34,691 nt of DNA from Acidobacteriota bacterium (GTDB lineage Bacteria > Acidobacteriota > Terriglobia > Acidiferrales > UBA7541), in assembly GCA_027307115.1 (NCBI GenBank), contig DAHUXN010000067.1, positions 1 through 34,691 on the forward strand. The letters are read 5' to 3'. Of this stretch, positions 1 to 9,689 are shown in pieces. Under the pieces are notes generated by a model that made no database searches, had not been told where the DNA came from, and saw only the letters and a list, made by a program, of their open reading frames with translations. Position 1 is the stretch's first letter. Every line of letters starts with the position of its first letter. Made by a program: the position numbers and the translations under genes.

Positions 1-458
<458 letters not shown>

Positions 459-573
459 AACTGGTGCTCGTCAATTTTTCGCGAAACTTGCGTTTCGAAA
501 AAACTGAAAAGCGAACTGTTGATCGCTCGGTTTCTCAAAAAAACCGAACGGGTTCTGGCTTGTTTTATCCGAT

Positions 574-585
574 TGTCAAAGAGCA
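574..585 (-). promoter_or_regulatory. rrn boxA antitermination element
   Basis: The minus strand reads TGCTCTTTGACA, one base away from the E. coli rrn boxA (TGCTCTTTAACA). It lies in the leader about 115 bases before mature 16S, where NusB/NusE load to make polymerase resist Rho. Position and sequence both fit. Confidence 0.8.
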
Positions 586-626
586 GGAACTTCCTGTCCA
601 GCAGGAAGGAGTACAGACAAACCCCA

Positions 627-655
627 ATACTACAGATGAGCCGAGTATCTGTCAA
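627..655 (-). promoter_or_regulatory. sigma70 promoter of the rRNA operon
   Basis: On the minus strand a perfect -35 TTGACA (655-650) is followed by a 17-base spacer and a -10 TAGTAT (632-627). The predicted start near 620 gives a leader of about 160 bases that contains boxA. No second promoter was identified. Confidence 0.75.
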
Positions 656-711
656 CCACGATGATACGGCCACAAGAAAGAGTTTTGCACAGGGTATTTT
701 GTTGGTGAATT

Positions 712-743
712 ACGGGCCCGGCGGAAAACCGGGCCCGTTTTTT
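712..743 (+). terminator. Intrinsic terminator pointing away from the rRNA gene
   Basis: A perfect 10-bp GC-rich stem (ACGGGCCCGG 712-721 with CCGGGCCCGT 729-738) and a 7-base loop are followed by TTTTT on the plus strand only. The minus strand has no U-tract after the stem, so it should stop rightward transcripts. No rightward gene lies to its left: the rRNA reads leftward. It may block antisense transcription leaving the rrn region or end an unseen short RNA. Confidence 0.75.
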
Positions 744-755
744 GCTAGCTAGTGG

Positions 756-792
756 AGCGCCTCAATTCTGTTATTGAAGAGCATGAGGCGCT
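756..792. repeat. Inverted repeat after the BON gene
   Basis: AGCGCCTCA (756-764) and TGAGGCGCT (784-792) form a perfect 9-bp stem with a 19-base loop. It lies just past the stop of the minus-strand BON-domain gene and could protect or end that transcript, although no U-tract follows on that strand. Confidence 0.5.
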
Positions 793-810
793 GGCTTTGT
801 AGAGAAAAAA

Positions 811-1401
811 TTAGCCTCTCTGGCCAACTTGCAAATTGTTGGTTACAGAGAAAACGTTCGGCACGGAACTCGCGCGGAGCGTGGCGAGATGGACATCGGT
901 CTCACTGTCCACGTAACCGACGAGCGTCACGTGGCCGTTGTTGACGATGATGTGAATGGAAGGATTCACGCCCATCGAGTAGCCGCTCAGTTGAGCTTCC
1001 GAAAAGATCGCGCGATATTCGGCGCGCCGGATTTGATTGTCAAAACCCGAAGGCGGCAGCACGGTGATATGGTCCACGACTTTGCCCACGCCCTCAATAT
1101 GTTTCACCGACGCGAGAGCGTCGCTCTTGGTCGAAGGTCTGACGACCTGGCCGCTGAGCGTCACGTCATTTCCGTTGATGGTGTATTCAAGATTGTCGAA
1201 CACGCCATACCAAGGCAGCATGGCGAGCCGATGATGCACTTCCTTGTACAAGTAACTGCTGTACTTGGCACTGCTGGCCGTACGGTCCTGCTGCGGCACG
1301 GTGCCTGAAGCGGCAAAACCCCCGGGAGCCGCCATCAGCAACGTGGCGGAGGCCAAAGCGGCCATCCCAGCCCATTTCGTAAGTCGATTCGTGAGGTTCA
1401 T
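811..1401 (-). CDS. Secreted BON-domain protein
   Basis: A 196-aa protein with a signal peptide (basic start, hydrophobic residues 11-25, AAPGGFAAS near the cleavage site), so it is probably periplasmic. Two BON-like modules follow, about residues 48-113 and 118-192. Both show the family's alternating pattern of a helix, a 'V.NG.VTL.G.V' strand segment and 'V.V..V.N.L'. BON domains occur in OsmY and other envelope proteins and are thought to bind phospholipid or membrane surfaces; no enzyme activity is expected. The start is supported by a GGGAGG ribosome site seven to eight bases upstream. It lies between the rrn promoter and the winged-helix/TPR gene, reading the same way as both. Its precise role is unknown. 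Confidence 0.85.
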   Translation of the reverse strand: MNLTNRLTKWAGMAALASATLLMAAPGGFAASGTVPQQDRTASSAKYSSYLYKEVHHRLAMLPWYGVFDNLEYTINGNDVTLSGQVVRPSTKSDALASVKHIEGVGKVVDHITVLPPSGFDNQIRRAEYRAIFSEAQLSGYSMGVNPSIHIIVNNGHVTLVGYVDSETDVHLATLRASSVPNVFSVTNNLQVGQRG

Positions 1402-1648
1402 AATCCATCCTCCCGTCTTTGCTGTGATTCCCCAAGTCCGTTGTCTCTAATCTATCTTTCGTTACGTTAGATGCAGATTCATGGCGAGGGGACGCCAATG
1501 TAACTGCATGTATAAAAGCAACATAGAGCATATTTGCGGTGGTTGAAAAGAACCACTTCTTAGACGGGGAATGGGAAGGATGGTTTGGTGGGATAATCGG
1601 CAAGACGGGATGATTCGGGGTTTGGCGATCCAATGATGGGAGGGCGAA
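1402..1648. other. Intergenic spacer upstream of the BON gene
   Basis: No convincing gene. It probably holds the minus-strand promoter of the BON gene. A small stem-loop (GTGGTT/AACCAC around 1540-1557) is visible, but no clear terminator for the preceding winged-helix/TPR gene. Confidence 0.4.
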
Positions 1649-3586
1649 CTACTGCGCTAATCCGACGCGACGGAGGAACGCTTGGAAACGCGGGTCGGTG
1701 CGAAAAGGATCGTACATGGGGTCGACCCTGAGAGCGACGAGCGAATTGGAGCGTTCTGCGAACGCCTCCTGCAAGCAATTGAAGAGTTTTTCCTTGTCGC
1801 CCATACCCGCATAAGCGAGGGCAAGCGCGACGGGAAAATCCACTTGTCCGCGCCGATTCGACTGTTGGAATCTTGCCAACGCGCGCCGAGCTTGTGCCAA
1901 CCGACCGGCGCGGCCGTACACGTAGGACTCCATGGCCCAGAGTCCGGGCGAATCGTTCATGCGGCGCCATTTCTCAGTGTCGGCCAAAGCTTGCGCGAAC
2001 TGACCCTTCTGAACGTAGGTCTGAATAAGAAGGCCGTTGGCCCGGGGGAAATTTGGTTCCATATCAAGGACGGTGTGAAGTTGTTCGATGGCGCGGTCGT
2101 ACTGCCGGGAATAATAGAAGATTGCGGCATGATCGGTGGATATGATGAGCGACAAAGGATCAAGCTGGCGCGCTCGTTCGCTCTCCGCAAATGCTTCATC
2201 GAAGCGCCCTTGCCAGGCAAGGTACTCGGCATACCACTGGTGAGCTGTGGGGTAGTTGGGATTCAACTGGATGGCGCGGCGGAATTCCTTCCCGGCAGTT
2301 TGCCAATCCCAATCGTAATTTTCGGCAATCAGAGCGAGGGCGGTGTGGGCTTCGGCCAGGTTTTCGTTAATTTGCAGGGCGCGCAACGCTGCGGCGCGCG
2401 CCTTGGGGGGAAGATTCCCGCCCGGGTCCAAATTGTAGCTGCTGGTGAGCGCATAGGAGTCAGCCAGGCCAGCATAAGCCAGGGCATAACGGGGATCCTT
2501 GGCGATGGCCTGCTGAAAATAGTCAATTGCCTGCTGGAATCCCAGTGGTGTTCTCTTGTTCAGGAAGTAGCGGCCTTTGAGATAGAGGTCATAGGCTTCG
2601 TATGAAGTCGGGGAGGTGACAGGGCCACGGGCGGGAACGATGCGTCTGGGGCTGTCGCCGAGAGTGAGCTGTATCTCACCGGCGATTTCCTGCGCAATTT
2701 CCTGCTGGAGAGCGAGGATGCTGGTAAGTTCGCGATCATATTCGCGCGACCAGACCGTTTTCTGATCGCTAATTCGAATCAACTGGGCGGTGATGCGCAC
2801 TTTTTCGGAATCGCGACGGACGCTGCCCTCGAGGACGTATTGGATTCCCAGATCGCGAGCGATTTGTTGCAGATTTTGATTGTGGCGATAATGCATCACA
2901 GAGGCGCGCCCAATGACGCCGAGGCGTTCGGGATTGAGTTGTCCGAGCTGGGCGATCATTTCCTCCGTGAGACCATCGCTGAAATAATCCTGAGAAGCGT
3001 CTCCTGTAAGGTTTTCGAAAGGAAGCACGGCCAGCATTACGTGGCCTGCGGGCGACTGAGGAGGAATCGGAGAACGCGAGCGCAGAAGATAGGCACCGGC
3101 CGAAACGATCAAGACAACAGCGATGGCCGCGAAAATCGGCCAAAAGCGAAGAGCCCAGTTTCGCCGAGTATGGTGCACCGAAATGCTTGTGTCGCCTGAA
3201 TTTTCGAGAGCGATTTGCGGAGCAGAAAGGGGCGCGTTCGCAGGAGGCTCGACGACGTCCATCGGAGCGATGAAGCGATAGCCGACGCGGGGCACGGTTT
3301 CGATGAATCGCTGTTCATCGGCGGAATCCCCCAGAGTGCGACGGAGTTTTTTGATTGCGGTGTTTACGCCGTGTTCGAAATCGACGAAGGTGTTTGCAGG
3401 CCAGAGCTTCGCTTGCAATTCTTCGCGAGTGACCACCTCACCGGGATGCTCCAGCAACAAGAGCAGGATTTCAAAAGGCTGGCCGTGAAGTTTAATGCGA
3501 ATTCCGTGCTTGTGGATGCTGTGGGCGCGTGGATTCACTGTAAAGTCACAGAAGTTGAACAGGGGCAGGTCTTTGGCCTGAGGCAT
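1649..3586 (-). CDS. Winged-helix/TPR transmembrane regulator (CadC-like)
   Basis: With the ATG at 3586 the protein has 645 residues. Residues 8-108 form an OmpR/PhoB-type winged helix (EILLLLLEHPGEVVTREEL, then LRRTLGD and ETVPRVGYRF). One membrane helix spans about 148-168. Residues 188-315 match the module common in acidobacterial and CadC-like regulators (VLPFENLTGD...DYFSDGLTEEMIAQL...YVLEGSVRR). The rest is TPR repeats (for example YALAYAGLADSYAL, YPTAHQWYAEYLAWQGR). A membrane-bound DNA-binding sensor is expected; the signal is unknown. A TTG at 3607 would add seven residues; neither start has a well-spaced ribosome site. It is divergent from the cytochrome gene at 3898 and could control the shared intergenic region, which is inference. 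Confidence 0.88.
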   Translation of the reverse strand: MPQAKDLPLFNFCDFTVNPRAHSIHKHGIRIKLHGQPFEILLLLLEHPGEVVTREELQAKLWPANTFVDFEHGVNTAIKKLRRTLGDSADEQRFIETVPRVGYRFIAPMDVVEPPANAPLSAPQIALENSGDTSISVHHTRRNWALRFWPIFAAIAVVLIVSAGAYLLRSRSPIPPQSPAGHVMLAVLPFENLTGDASQDYFSDGLTEEMIAQLGQLNPERLGVIGRASVMHYRHNQNLQQIARDLGIQYVLEGSVRRDSEKVRITAQLIRISDQKTVWSREYDRELTSILALQQEIAQEIAGEIQLTLGDSPRRIVPARGPVTSPTSYEAYDLYLKGRYFLNKRTPLGFQQAIDYFQQAIAKDPRYALAYAGLADSYALTSSYNLDPGGNLPPKARAAALRALQINENLAEAHTALALIAENYDWDWQTAGKEFRRAIQLNPNYPTAHQWYAEYLAWQGRFDEAFAESERARQLDPLSLIISTDHAAIFYYSRQYDRAIEQLHTVLDMEPNFPRANGLLIQTYVQKGQFAQALADTEKWRRMNDSPGLWAMESYVYGRAGRLAQARRALARFQQSNRRGQVDFPVALALAYAGMGDKEKLFNCLQEAFAERSNSLVALRVDPMYDPFRTDPRFQAFLRRVGLAQ

Positions 3587-3897
3587 TGTCGGTAAACAAA
3601 ACTCCAAGATTGTGCGGGAGTGTACACTGGCAGGAGGCCAGAAGGCAATAGGCTAAATCTAAGTCATGTACAATGAGTGGATTGGAGGGTCACCTTCTAG
3701 TTCTCAACAAATCACCCTGCTTCCATTGCCTCTAAGGAGACTTGGCCGATAAGGTTGCGCAATTTAGTGGTGTGCGTTCTGGAAACACACACAAAGAGTT
3801 TGCCCAGGGGCGGAACAGGTAGCCTGATGGGTGCTACTTGAATAGTCATGCTTAGCGCGGCTTTTTGAAGTTTCCTACGGAGCCCAGGAGGACCGGG
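3587..3897. other. Divergent intergenic region, regulator / cytochrome c
   Basis: No gene is seen. It must hold the promoters of two divergent genes. A weak inverted repeat GTGTG-N11-CACAC lies at 3770-3790 and could be an operator. A good AGGAGG (3886-3891) at its right edge serves the cytochrome gene. Confidence 0.45.
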
Positions 3898-5352
3898 ATG
3901 TTGAAGAATGTAAGAGCGCGGGTGAGGAGTTTTTTAAGGAGATCCCAAGTGTGGCTGGGAATGGTAACGCTCGTCGGCGCGGCAACGGCCGTGGCGGCAG
4001 CGACGATTCCGAACCTTTTCCCGTTCCTTGATGCAACGGGGGCGATGGCGACATTCACTCCGGCGGGGAAATTCGTAGAGAAGGGAGCGTTCTTCGCTAA
4101 TCTTGGAACGAATGGGCGGACGTGCGCAAGCTGCCACGTGATCGGGAACGCGATGGGCCTGAGCGCGGCGCATGCGGAAGCCGTTTATGAGCGGACGAAT
4201 GGCGCAGATCCGCTGTTTTCCGCGGTGGACGGAGCTGTGTGTCCGACGGCCGCACCGGGACGCCCGCTGAATTTCAGTTTGCTGCGGCGCTACGGGCTGA
4301 TTCGGATTGGATTGACAGTACCCTCGAGTGCGCAGTTCACGATCACGGCGGTGCATGATCCTTATGGGTGCGCCTTGGTGACTGATCCTGCGACAGGAGA
4401 ACAAACGCTTTCGACATACCGGCGGCCGCTTCCGGGGACGAACCTGGGATTTTTGAGCGCGGTGATGTTTGATGGGCGCGAGACGGTTGCGCCGTTGACG
4501 AGCCAAGCAACGTTTGCGGCGAATTTGATTACGGACCTGAAACATCAGGCGCTCGACGCGACGCTGGGCCATGCACAGGCTTCCGTGACGCCCTCCGACG
4601 CGCAGCTTATGGAAATGGTGAATTTCGAATTGTCGCTGAATTCGGCGCAGGCGTTTGATTTCAGAGCAGGGGACTTGGACGACGACGGGGCGCACGGCGG
4701 CGCGCGCTACTTGGCGAAGGCGCCGTATTTCCCGGGGATCAACGATTCGTTGGGGCCGCCGGCGCAGTTCACGCCGAACGCTTTCACGATCTATGCGAAA
4801 TGGCAGTACTCGGGAAATCCGATGCGGCGATCGATCGCGCGGGGCGAGCAGATTTTCAACACGCACGCTCTGACAATCACGAGCGTGCGAGGGCTTAATG
4901 ACGCACTCAACGTAGCGGCAATTCCCGGAACGTGCACAACATGTCACGATACGCCAAACGTCGGGAATCATTCGCTGCCGGTGCCGCTGGAAATTGGCAC
5001 GAGCCGCACTGTGAACTACGAAACAGATTCCACGATTCAGGCGGCGGTGAGCCAACTGTCTATGCCGGATCTGCCGGTGTTCGAGATCGTGTGCAATCAG
5101 GGACCCTACGCCGGGCAAGTTACCTACACTTCCGATCCCGGCAAGGCGCTGAACCCGAGCAGTGGATTGTGTAGCGATGTGGGAAGGGGAAAAGGGCCGA
5201 TTTTGCGGGGGCTCGCGGCGCGCGCGCCGTACTTCCACAATGGGGCGGCGGCAACGCTGAGCGAGGTGGTTGATTTTTACAATGTGCGGTTCCAGATGAA
5301 TCTGACGCCGCGGGAGAAGCGCGATTTGGTGAATTTCCTGCAGACACTGTAG
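3898..5352 (+). CDS. Exported di-haem cytochrome c (peroxidase/MauG-like)
   Basis: The start is the ATG at 3898, six bases after AGGAGG; an in-frame TTG at 3865 is ignored. The 484-aa protein begins with an N-terminal signal sequence (basic residues, then WLGMVTLVGAATAVAAA), so it acts in the periplasm. Two c-type haem sites are visible: CASCH at residues 76-80 and CTTCH at 346-350. The C-terminal segment (GLAARAPYFHNGAAATLSEV...LTPREKRDLVNFLQTL) is typical of the di-haem cytochrome c peroxidase/MauG superfamily. The spacing between haems (about 270 residues) is longer than in classic CcpA and the first domain carries long insertions, so peroxidase activity is not certain; it may be an electron-transfer or oxidising enzyme of unknown substrate. 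No partner gene is adjacent. Confidence 0.85.
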   Translation: MLKNVRARVRSFLRRSQVWLGMVTLVGAATAVAAATIPNLFPFLDATGAMATFTPAGKFVEKGAFFANLGTNGRTCASCHVIGNAMGLSAAHAEAVYERTNGADPLFSAVDGAVCPTAAPGRPLNFSLLRRYGLIRIGLTVPSSAQFTITAVHDPYGCALVTDPATGEQTLSTYRRPLPGTNLGFLSAVMFDGRETVAPLTSQATFAANLITDLKHQALDATLGHAQASVTPSDAQLMEMVNFELSLNSAQAFDFRAGDLDDDGAHGGARYLAKAPYFPGINDSLGPPAQFTPNAFTIYAKWQYSGNPMRRSIARGEQIFNTHALTITSVRGLNDALNVAAIPGTCTTCHDTPNVGNHSLPVPLEIGTSRTVNYETDSTIQAAVSQLSMPDLPVFEIVCNQGPYAGQVTYTSDPGKALNPSSGLCSDVGRGKGPILRGLAARAPYFHNGAAATLSEVVDFYNVRFQMNLTPREKRDLVNFLQTL

Positions 5353-5468
5353 GAATCTGTGGTGGCGCGAAAGAGGGGGCCGGAAATGAGAAGAGAAATT
5401 TCCGGCCTTGTTGACCTCGATTGCGCCACTTCAACGAAGAGACGATTATCGCCGTATAGCGCAATTCG

Positions 5469-5535
5469 GTATTGGGTCTGTTTGAATTTCGACTCCTTGT
5501 GTCACGGTCAAAAAAAATTCAAACTGACCGATCAC
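5469..5535. repeat. Palindromic MITE-like element, copy 1
   Basis: An imperfect palindrome of about 67 bp. The left arm GGGTCTGTTTGAATTT faces a right arm AAATTCAAACTGACC, and the centre is TGTCACGGTCA. It is the most diverged of the four copies in this window. It carries no coding capacity and lies 116 bases after the cytochrome c stop codon. Confidence 0.8.
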
Positions 5536-5658
5536 GCGCAATTCTGGCACCAGCAGCCGCTGCAACCATCCCTCACGGATGAGCATCCTCAGTAGGGCAT
5601 TCTTCGAATTCTCATATATTTATATAATGCTTCGCGTGTTTCGCTTAAACTTGGAACG

Positions 5659-5730
5659 GTATTGGGTCAGTTTGAATTTTGACTTTTTGTGTTTGTGTCA
5701 CGATCAAGAAAATTCAAACTGGCCCAGCAC
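5659..5730. repeat. Palindromic MITE-like element, copy 2
   Basis: About 72 bp, the longest copy because of a T/G-rich insertion in the left half of the loop (5684-5697). The arms are GGGTCAGTTTGAATTTT and AAAATTCAAACTGGCCC, with the shared centre TGTCACGATCAAG. It lies about 125 bases from copy 1 in the same orientation and shares the outer bases CGGTATTG with it. No target duplication is obvious. Confidence 0.85.
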
Positions 5731-5898
5731 TTTTGGGGGCGTGAAGTGGAGCTGATTAAGCGAGTAATGTAAACTGCTTGTCCCATTGCGGTGCGCTTGC
5801 CAGCGTGGACCGCGAGGGAGCCGGGGGAATTGGGCATCCGATCGGGAACCGTATACCGCAGCCTGGCCCGCAATCCAAAAATCGATGGAGGAATTTTA

Positions 5899-8800
5899 AT
5901 GAGTTTGAAACGTTTGTTGATGGCGGTCTTTGCGCTGCTGCTGACGTTGTCATTTAATTTCAGGCGCGTCGCGGCCCAGACGATGACAACGGGAGGCATC
6001 GCCGGCGTAGTGACGAATCCGAAAAATGCGGTGGTTCCCAACGCCACGGTTACTTTGCAAAGCATCGCGAAAGGCACGACGCAAACGACAACGACCAGCG
6101 ACACAGGGACCTATCAGTTCGGATTGCTGGATCCGGGTTCTTACACGGTCACAGTGGCGATGACTGGCTTTCAGCCGGCGAGCAAGGAAGTGACCGTGCC
6201 GCTGGGCCAGCCGGTGATGGTGGATTTCCAGTTGAGTGTGAAAGCGAAGCTGCCGACGGAGCGCGTGGGGCCGGGACTGGTGGAAACCGAAAATGGCAAC
6301 CTGGACATCACGCTAACGCACCAGCAAGTGCAACAGGTACCCAATCCCGGCAATGACATGACGTATCTTGCACAGCTTGCTCCCGGCACGATCATGAACA
6401 CGCAGGGCGGGACGGGAAATTTTTCAAACTACGGGATGCCGGCGACTACGAACCGATTCAGCCTGAACGGGATGACTGACAACGAGCCCTTTGAGAACAT
6501 CAACAACTCCGGAGCCACGCGCTTGCTGCTGGGCACGAACGAAATTCAGGAAGTGAATATCGTGAGCCATGGATACACCGGCAACGTTGGAGAATTCGCG
6601 GGCGCGACGGTTAACTACGTGACCAGTTCAGGCGGAAACAGGCTTCACGGGAATGCGAATTACACATGGAATAGCCGGATACTGAATGCGAACGATTTCT
6701 TCAACAACGCAAGCAACACTCCGCGGCCGTTCGATACGGCGCATCAATGGTCCGCTTCATTGGGCGGTCCGGTGAAAAAGGACAAGATGTTTTTCTTTTT
6801 CAACACCGAGGGACTGCGAGTGCTGATTCCGACAAGCCCACTGGTGGTGACGCCGAGCCCGCAATTCGAAAACGCAACGATAACGAACCTGCAGAACATC
6901 GGGCGCCCCGATGTGGCGAGCTTCTATCAAAACTCGATCTTTAGCAATCTCAACAACTCACCAAATGCGAACAGCGCGCTCGACAATCAATTTCCCGGGC
7001 AGTTTACGGATACCACCGGCCAAGTAGTTCCAACCGGGGACGGTTGCGGGGCCTTCAATCAGAATTCACTATTTTTCGGTTCGGGCGCGCAGCCATGCGC
7101 CCTGGGTTATCGGGCGACGGCGAGCAATTTTTCGCACGAGTTGCAATTCGCCGGGCGAGTCGATTACGTCGCGGGTGCGAAAGATCGCCTGTTCGTTCGT
7201 TACCAGCGCGACATGGGCACGCAGGCCACCTATACTGACCCGATTAACTCCGTATTTAATGTGCAGAGCTCGTTGCCGGAAGATCAGGGGCAGTTAGAAT
7301 GGACGCACGCTTTTGGGCCCACGACCGCGAACCAGTTTCTTGTTGCCGGACAATGGTATTCGGCAATATTCAATACCGCAAATCCCACTTCAGGAACTTT
7401 CCCGACAACTCTGGCGCTGGCCGACGGAACGTTTTTTAACACGGCAGGGCCGAATCCGTGCTCGAACGCGCCGCTTGGCCAAGGCCCGGTGCTTTTGGGA
7501 GGGCAGGGCTGCGTGCTTCCGAATGGGCGGAGCTCGACACAAGTGCAAGTGTCGGATGATCTGTCGAAAACGTTTGCGAGACAGACGATAAAAATTGGCG
7601 GGGAATTCCGCAGAGTCGATGTTAGCGACCATGATTTCGGGCAGTTGCAGAGCGGCCTGCTGACCGTCAACACGATTAATGATTTTTACAACGGAGGGGC
7701 GACTGGCGACACATTTACACAATCATTTCCGCAGTCGCTCAATCAACCGATCGCTTATTACACGGCGGGCGGCTATTTAGAGGACGATTGGCGCTGGAGC
7801 AAGACGCTTAGCTTTACGTTTGCAATCCGCCTGGAGCACGATTCGAATCCGATTTGCAGGCATTTGTGTTTTTCGCAACTGGTGGCTCCCTTCAGCGGGG
7901 TGGCGGGCATAAGCTGCACGACAAACGCGGATGGAACGCAGACCTGCAGCGGAAGCAGACAAGCGTTTTTGCTGACCGTGCCCTACAACCAAGCGATCAA
8001 GACGAACCAGTTGCAGGCACTGCCGGCGTTCGAGAATATTTTGTACGAGCCGCGGTTCGGCTTTGCGTGGCAGCCCTTTGGAACGGAAAGCAAGACGGTG
8101 GTGCGCGGTGGCGCGGGCATCTTCTACAACTTGTTCCCGGTTTCCATGGTGGATAATTTCGCGCAAAACCCGCCGAATGATGCGACGTTTGTGAGCAAGA
8201 ACGATTTCATTATTTCCGCGGATCAATCGTCGGACGGCACCAGTATCTTCGGGGACTCGACAGCGACCAACACGGCGTTCCAGAACGGTTTCTTGACGGG
8301 ACAAACGCTGGGCCAGATTCAAGCAAACAGTTCAGCGGGTTCCGCGTTCACGCCGCCGAATCTGTTCACTTCGGAGGCACAAACGAAGGTGCCGCGGTAT
8401 TACAAATGGGACTTGGAGCTTCAGCATCAACTGGGTAACGCGACCTCCGTAAGCATCAGCTACGTGGGAAATCGGGGCAAACACGAGCCGGTCATCGACA
8501 ATTCCGCGAACGCTTTCGGATCAGGGTTTGGGACTTTACCAGCGCTGGCTCCGGACCCGCGATTTACGGGCGTTACGGTTCTTTATGCGGGCGGCAGCTC
8601 GAAATACGATGGCGGCACGGTGACAATCATTCACCGCATCAGCGGAGTGTGGGGCGCGGGGATTGCGCAGGCGAGCTATACGTACAGTCACGCTTCGGAC
8701 GAAGTATCGAACGGGGGATTCTTTCCGTTCTCGTCGACCAGCCTGTTGAACCCGCAGGATCCGTTCAACACGCACGGGAATTACGGGCCGGCGGATTATG

Positions 8801-9396
8801 ACGCGCGGCACTCGGTGACCGCGAATTACGTGTGGCAACTGCCGATCGGGCGGCTGGTGGGTGCGCGTTCCTCGAACCGGCTTACGGATGGATGGGAGAT
8901 TTCCGGCACGGTGTTTGCGCGCAGCGGATTTCCCTACAGCGTGGTGGACGGAACGCTGAGCAGCAATTTGGCGGCAAATAATAATTATTTCGGGCAAGTG
9001 ATTCCGCAATTCCTGGGAGGTCCGAATACGTGTCATGTGACCTCAGCGGGGCCGAGCTGTTTTGCGAGCGCTTCGGAGTTCAACGTGGGCGCGGAGCCTG
9101 GTTTTACGACGGGCCAGAGGAATATCTTCCGCGGGCCACGGTACATCAACGCGGACGCGTCAGTGATGAAATTCACGAGGATTCCGGGATGGGACACGGC
9201 GCGGCTGGGAATCGGCGTGCAAGCGTTCAATATATTCAACCATCCGAATTTTGGATTGCCCGTCAACAACGCGGCGAGCCCGAACTTCGGGGAAATATTG
9301 TCGACGGTAGGTTCGCCGACAAGCATTCTGGGTTCGCAACTTGGCGCGAGCAGTTCGGCGCGCGTGTTGCAATTGAAAGCGCAATTTATTTTCTAA
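5899..9396 (+). CDS. TonB-dependent receptor-like protein with carboxypeptidase regulatory domain
   Basis: The ATG at 5899 follows GGAGG by seven bases and gives 1165 residues; an upstream in-frame start lacks a signal sequence at its N-terminus. A signal peptide (about 1-27, ending VAAQ) is followed by a CarboxypepD_reg Ig-like domain (about 31-112: GGIAGVVTNPKNAVVPNATV, GTYQFGLLDPGSYTVTV). A plug-like region (NRFSLNGMTDNEPFENINNSG, LGTNEIQEVNIVSHGYTGNVGEFAGATVNYVT) and a long beta-barrel ending in aromatic QFIF come next. This is the Oar-like class greatly expanded in Acidobacteriota, outer-membrane proteins presumed to take up large substrates. I see no clear TonB box. The substrate is unknown. 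The gene stands alone, preceded by two palindromic elements and followed by repeats. Confidence 0.9.
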   Translation: MSLKRLLMAVFALLLTLSFNFRRVAAQTMTTGGIAGVVTNPKNAVVPNATVTLQSIAKGTTQTTTTSDTGTYQFGLLDPGSYTVTVAMTGFQPASKEVTVPLGQPVMVDFQLSVKAKLPTERVGPGLVETENGNLDITLTHQQVQQVPNPGNDMTYLAQLAPGTIMNTQGGTGNFSNYGMPATTNRFSLNGMTDNEPFENINNSGATRLLLGTNEIQEVNIVSHGYTGNVGEFAGATVNYVTSSGGNRLHGNANYTWNSRILNANDFFNNASNTPRPFDTAHQWSASLGGPVKKDKMFFFFNTEGLRVLIPTSPLVVTPSPQFENATITNLQNIGRPDVASFYQNSIFSNLNNSPNANSALDNQFPGQFTDTTGQVVPTGDGCGAFNQNSLFFGSGAQPCALGYRATASNFSHELQFAGRVDYVAGAKDRLFVRYQRDMGTQATYTDPINSVFNVQSSLPEDQGQLEWTHAFGPTTANQFLVAGQWYSAIFNTANPTSGTFPTTLALADGTFFNTAGPNPCSNAPLGQGPVLLGGQGCVLPNGRSSTQVQVSDDLSKTFARQTIKIGGEFRRVDVSDHDFGQLQSGLLTVNTINDFYNGGATGDTFTQSFPQSLNQPIAYYTAGGYLEDDWRWSKTLSFTFAIRLEHDSNPICRHLCFSQLVAPFSGVAGISCTTNADGTQTCSGSRQAFLLTVPYNQAIKTNQLQALPAFENILYEPRFGFAWQPFGTESKTVVRGGAGIFYNLFPVSMVDNFAQNPPNDATFVSKNDFIISADQSSDGTSIFGDSTATNTAFQNGFLTGQTLGQIQANSSAGSAFTPPNLFTSEAQTKVPRYYKWDLELQHQLGNATSVSISYVGNRGKHEPVIDNSANAFGSGFGTLPALAPDPRFTGVTVLYAGGSSKYDGGTVTIIHRISGVWGAGIAQASYTYSHASDEVSNGGFFPFSSTSLLNPQDPFNTHGNYGPADYDARHSVTANYVWQLPIGRLVGARSSNRLTDGWEISGTVFARSGFPYSVVDGTLSSNLAANNNYFGQVIPQFLGGPNTCHVTSAGPSCFASASEFNVGAEPGFTTGQRNIFRGPRYINADASVMKFTRIPGWDTARLGIGVQAFNIFNHPNFGLPVNNAASPNFGEILSTVGSPTSILGSQLGASSSARVLQLKAQFIF

Positions 9397-9449
9397 TGTT
9401 GCGTTCCCGGAATTCGGGATTAACGCATCCCCAATAGTGCTGCGAATCG

Positions 9450-9513
9450 AAATGCGGCGGCGTAAAGCCGCTCCTACAATACCGCGGGCGGGGAATCGCC
9501 GCTTGCGGTTCAT
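9450..9513. repeat. GC-rich direct repeat with hairpin, copy A
   Basis: Contains GCGGCGTAAAGCCGC (self-complementary arms around GTAAA), then TCCTACAATACCGCGGGC and AATCGCCGCTTGCGGTTCAT, a second small hairpin (CCGC-TT-GCGG). It is nearly identical to 9690-9758. It lies about 50 bases after the receptor gene stop. Confidence 0.8.
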
Positions 9514-9544
9514 CTCTGAACGAAAGCAAAACCAAAGGCCGAAG

Positions 9545-9597
9545 AGGCCTCACGTCAGCCGGCACAAATGCGGTGGCGGCGGGACGTGAGCTACAAA
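9545..9597. repeat. Hairpin repeat (CTCACGTC/GACGTGAG), copy A
   Basis: Outer arms CTCACGTC (9549-9556) and GACGTGAG (9583-9590) pair perfectly and are followed by CTACAAA. The related copy at 14696-14745 has CTCAGGTC/GACCTGAG: both arms changed together, so pairing is kept. Confidence 0.75.
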
Positions 9598-9689
9598 GGC
9601 GACGCCAAGGTTTGCGCGGCGCGGTCGGACTGTTCGTTTCTCCCTTCCTTCGTCGGGGCAGGCAGGGCAAGCCTTAGTCGGCCCCTACA

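Larger units (their letters stand above)
5353..5898. other. Intergenic region with two palindromic elements
   Basis: No gene is supported. It holds two copies of the palindromic element (5469-5535, 5659-5730). Between them is an AT-rich stretch with TATAAT at 5623-5628, whose -35 (TTCTTC, 17-bp spacing) is poor, so a promoter here is only possible. The ribosome site of the following gene lies at 5887-5891. Confidence 0.5.

Noticed and set aside
3934-5238. A 434-codon minus-strand ORF opposite the cytochrome c gene
   Set aside because: Arg/His-rich, no domain, and fully antisense to a gene with signal peptide and two haem motifs; a by-product of high-GC codon use.
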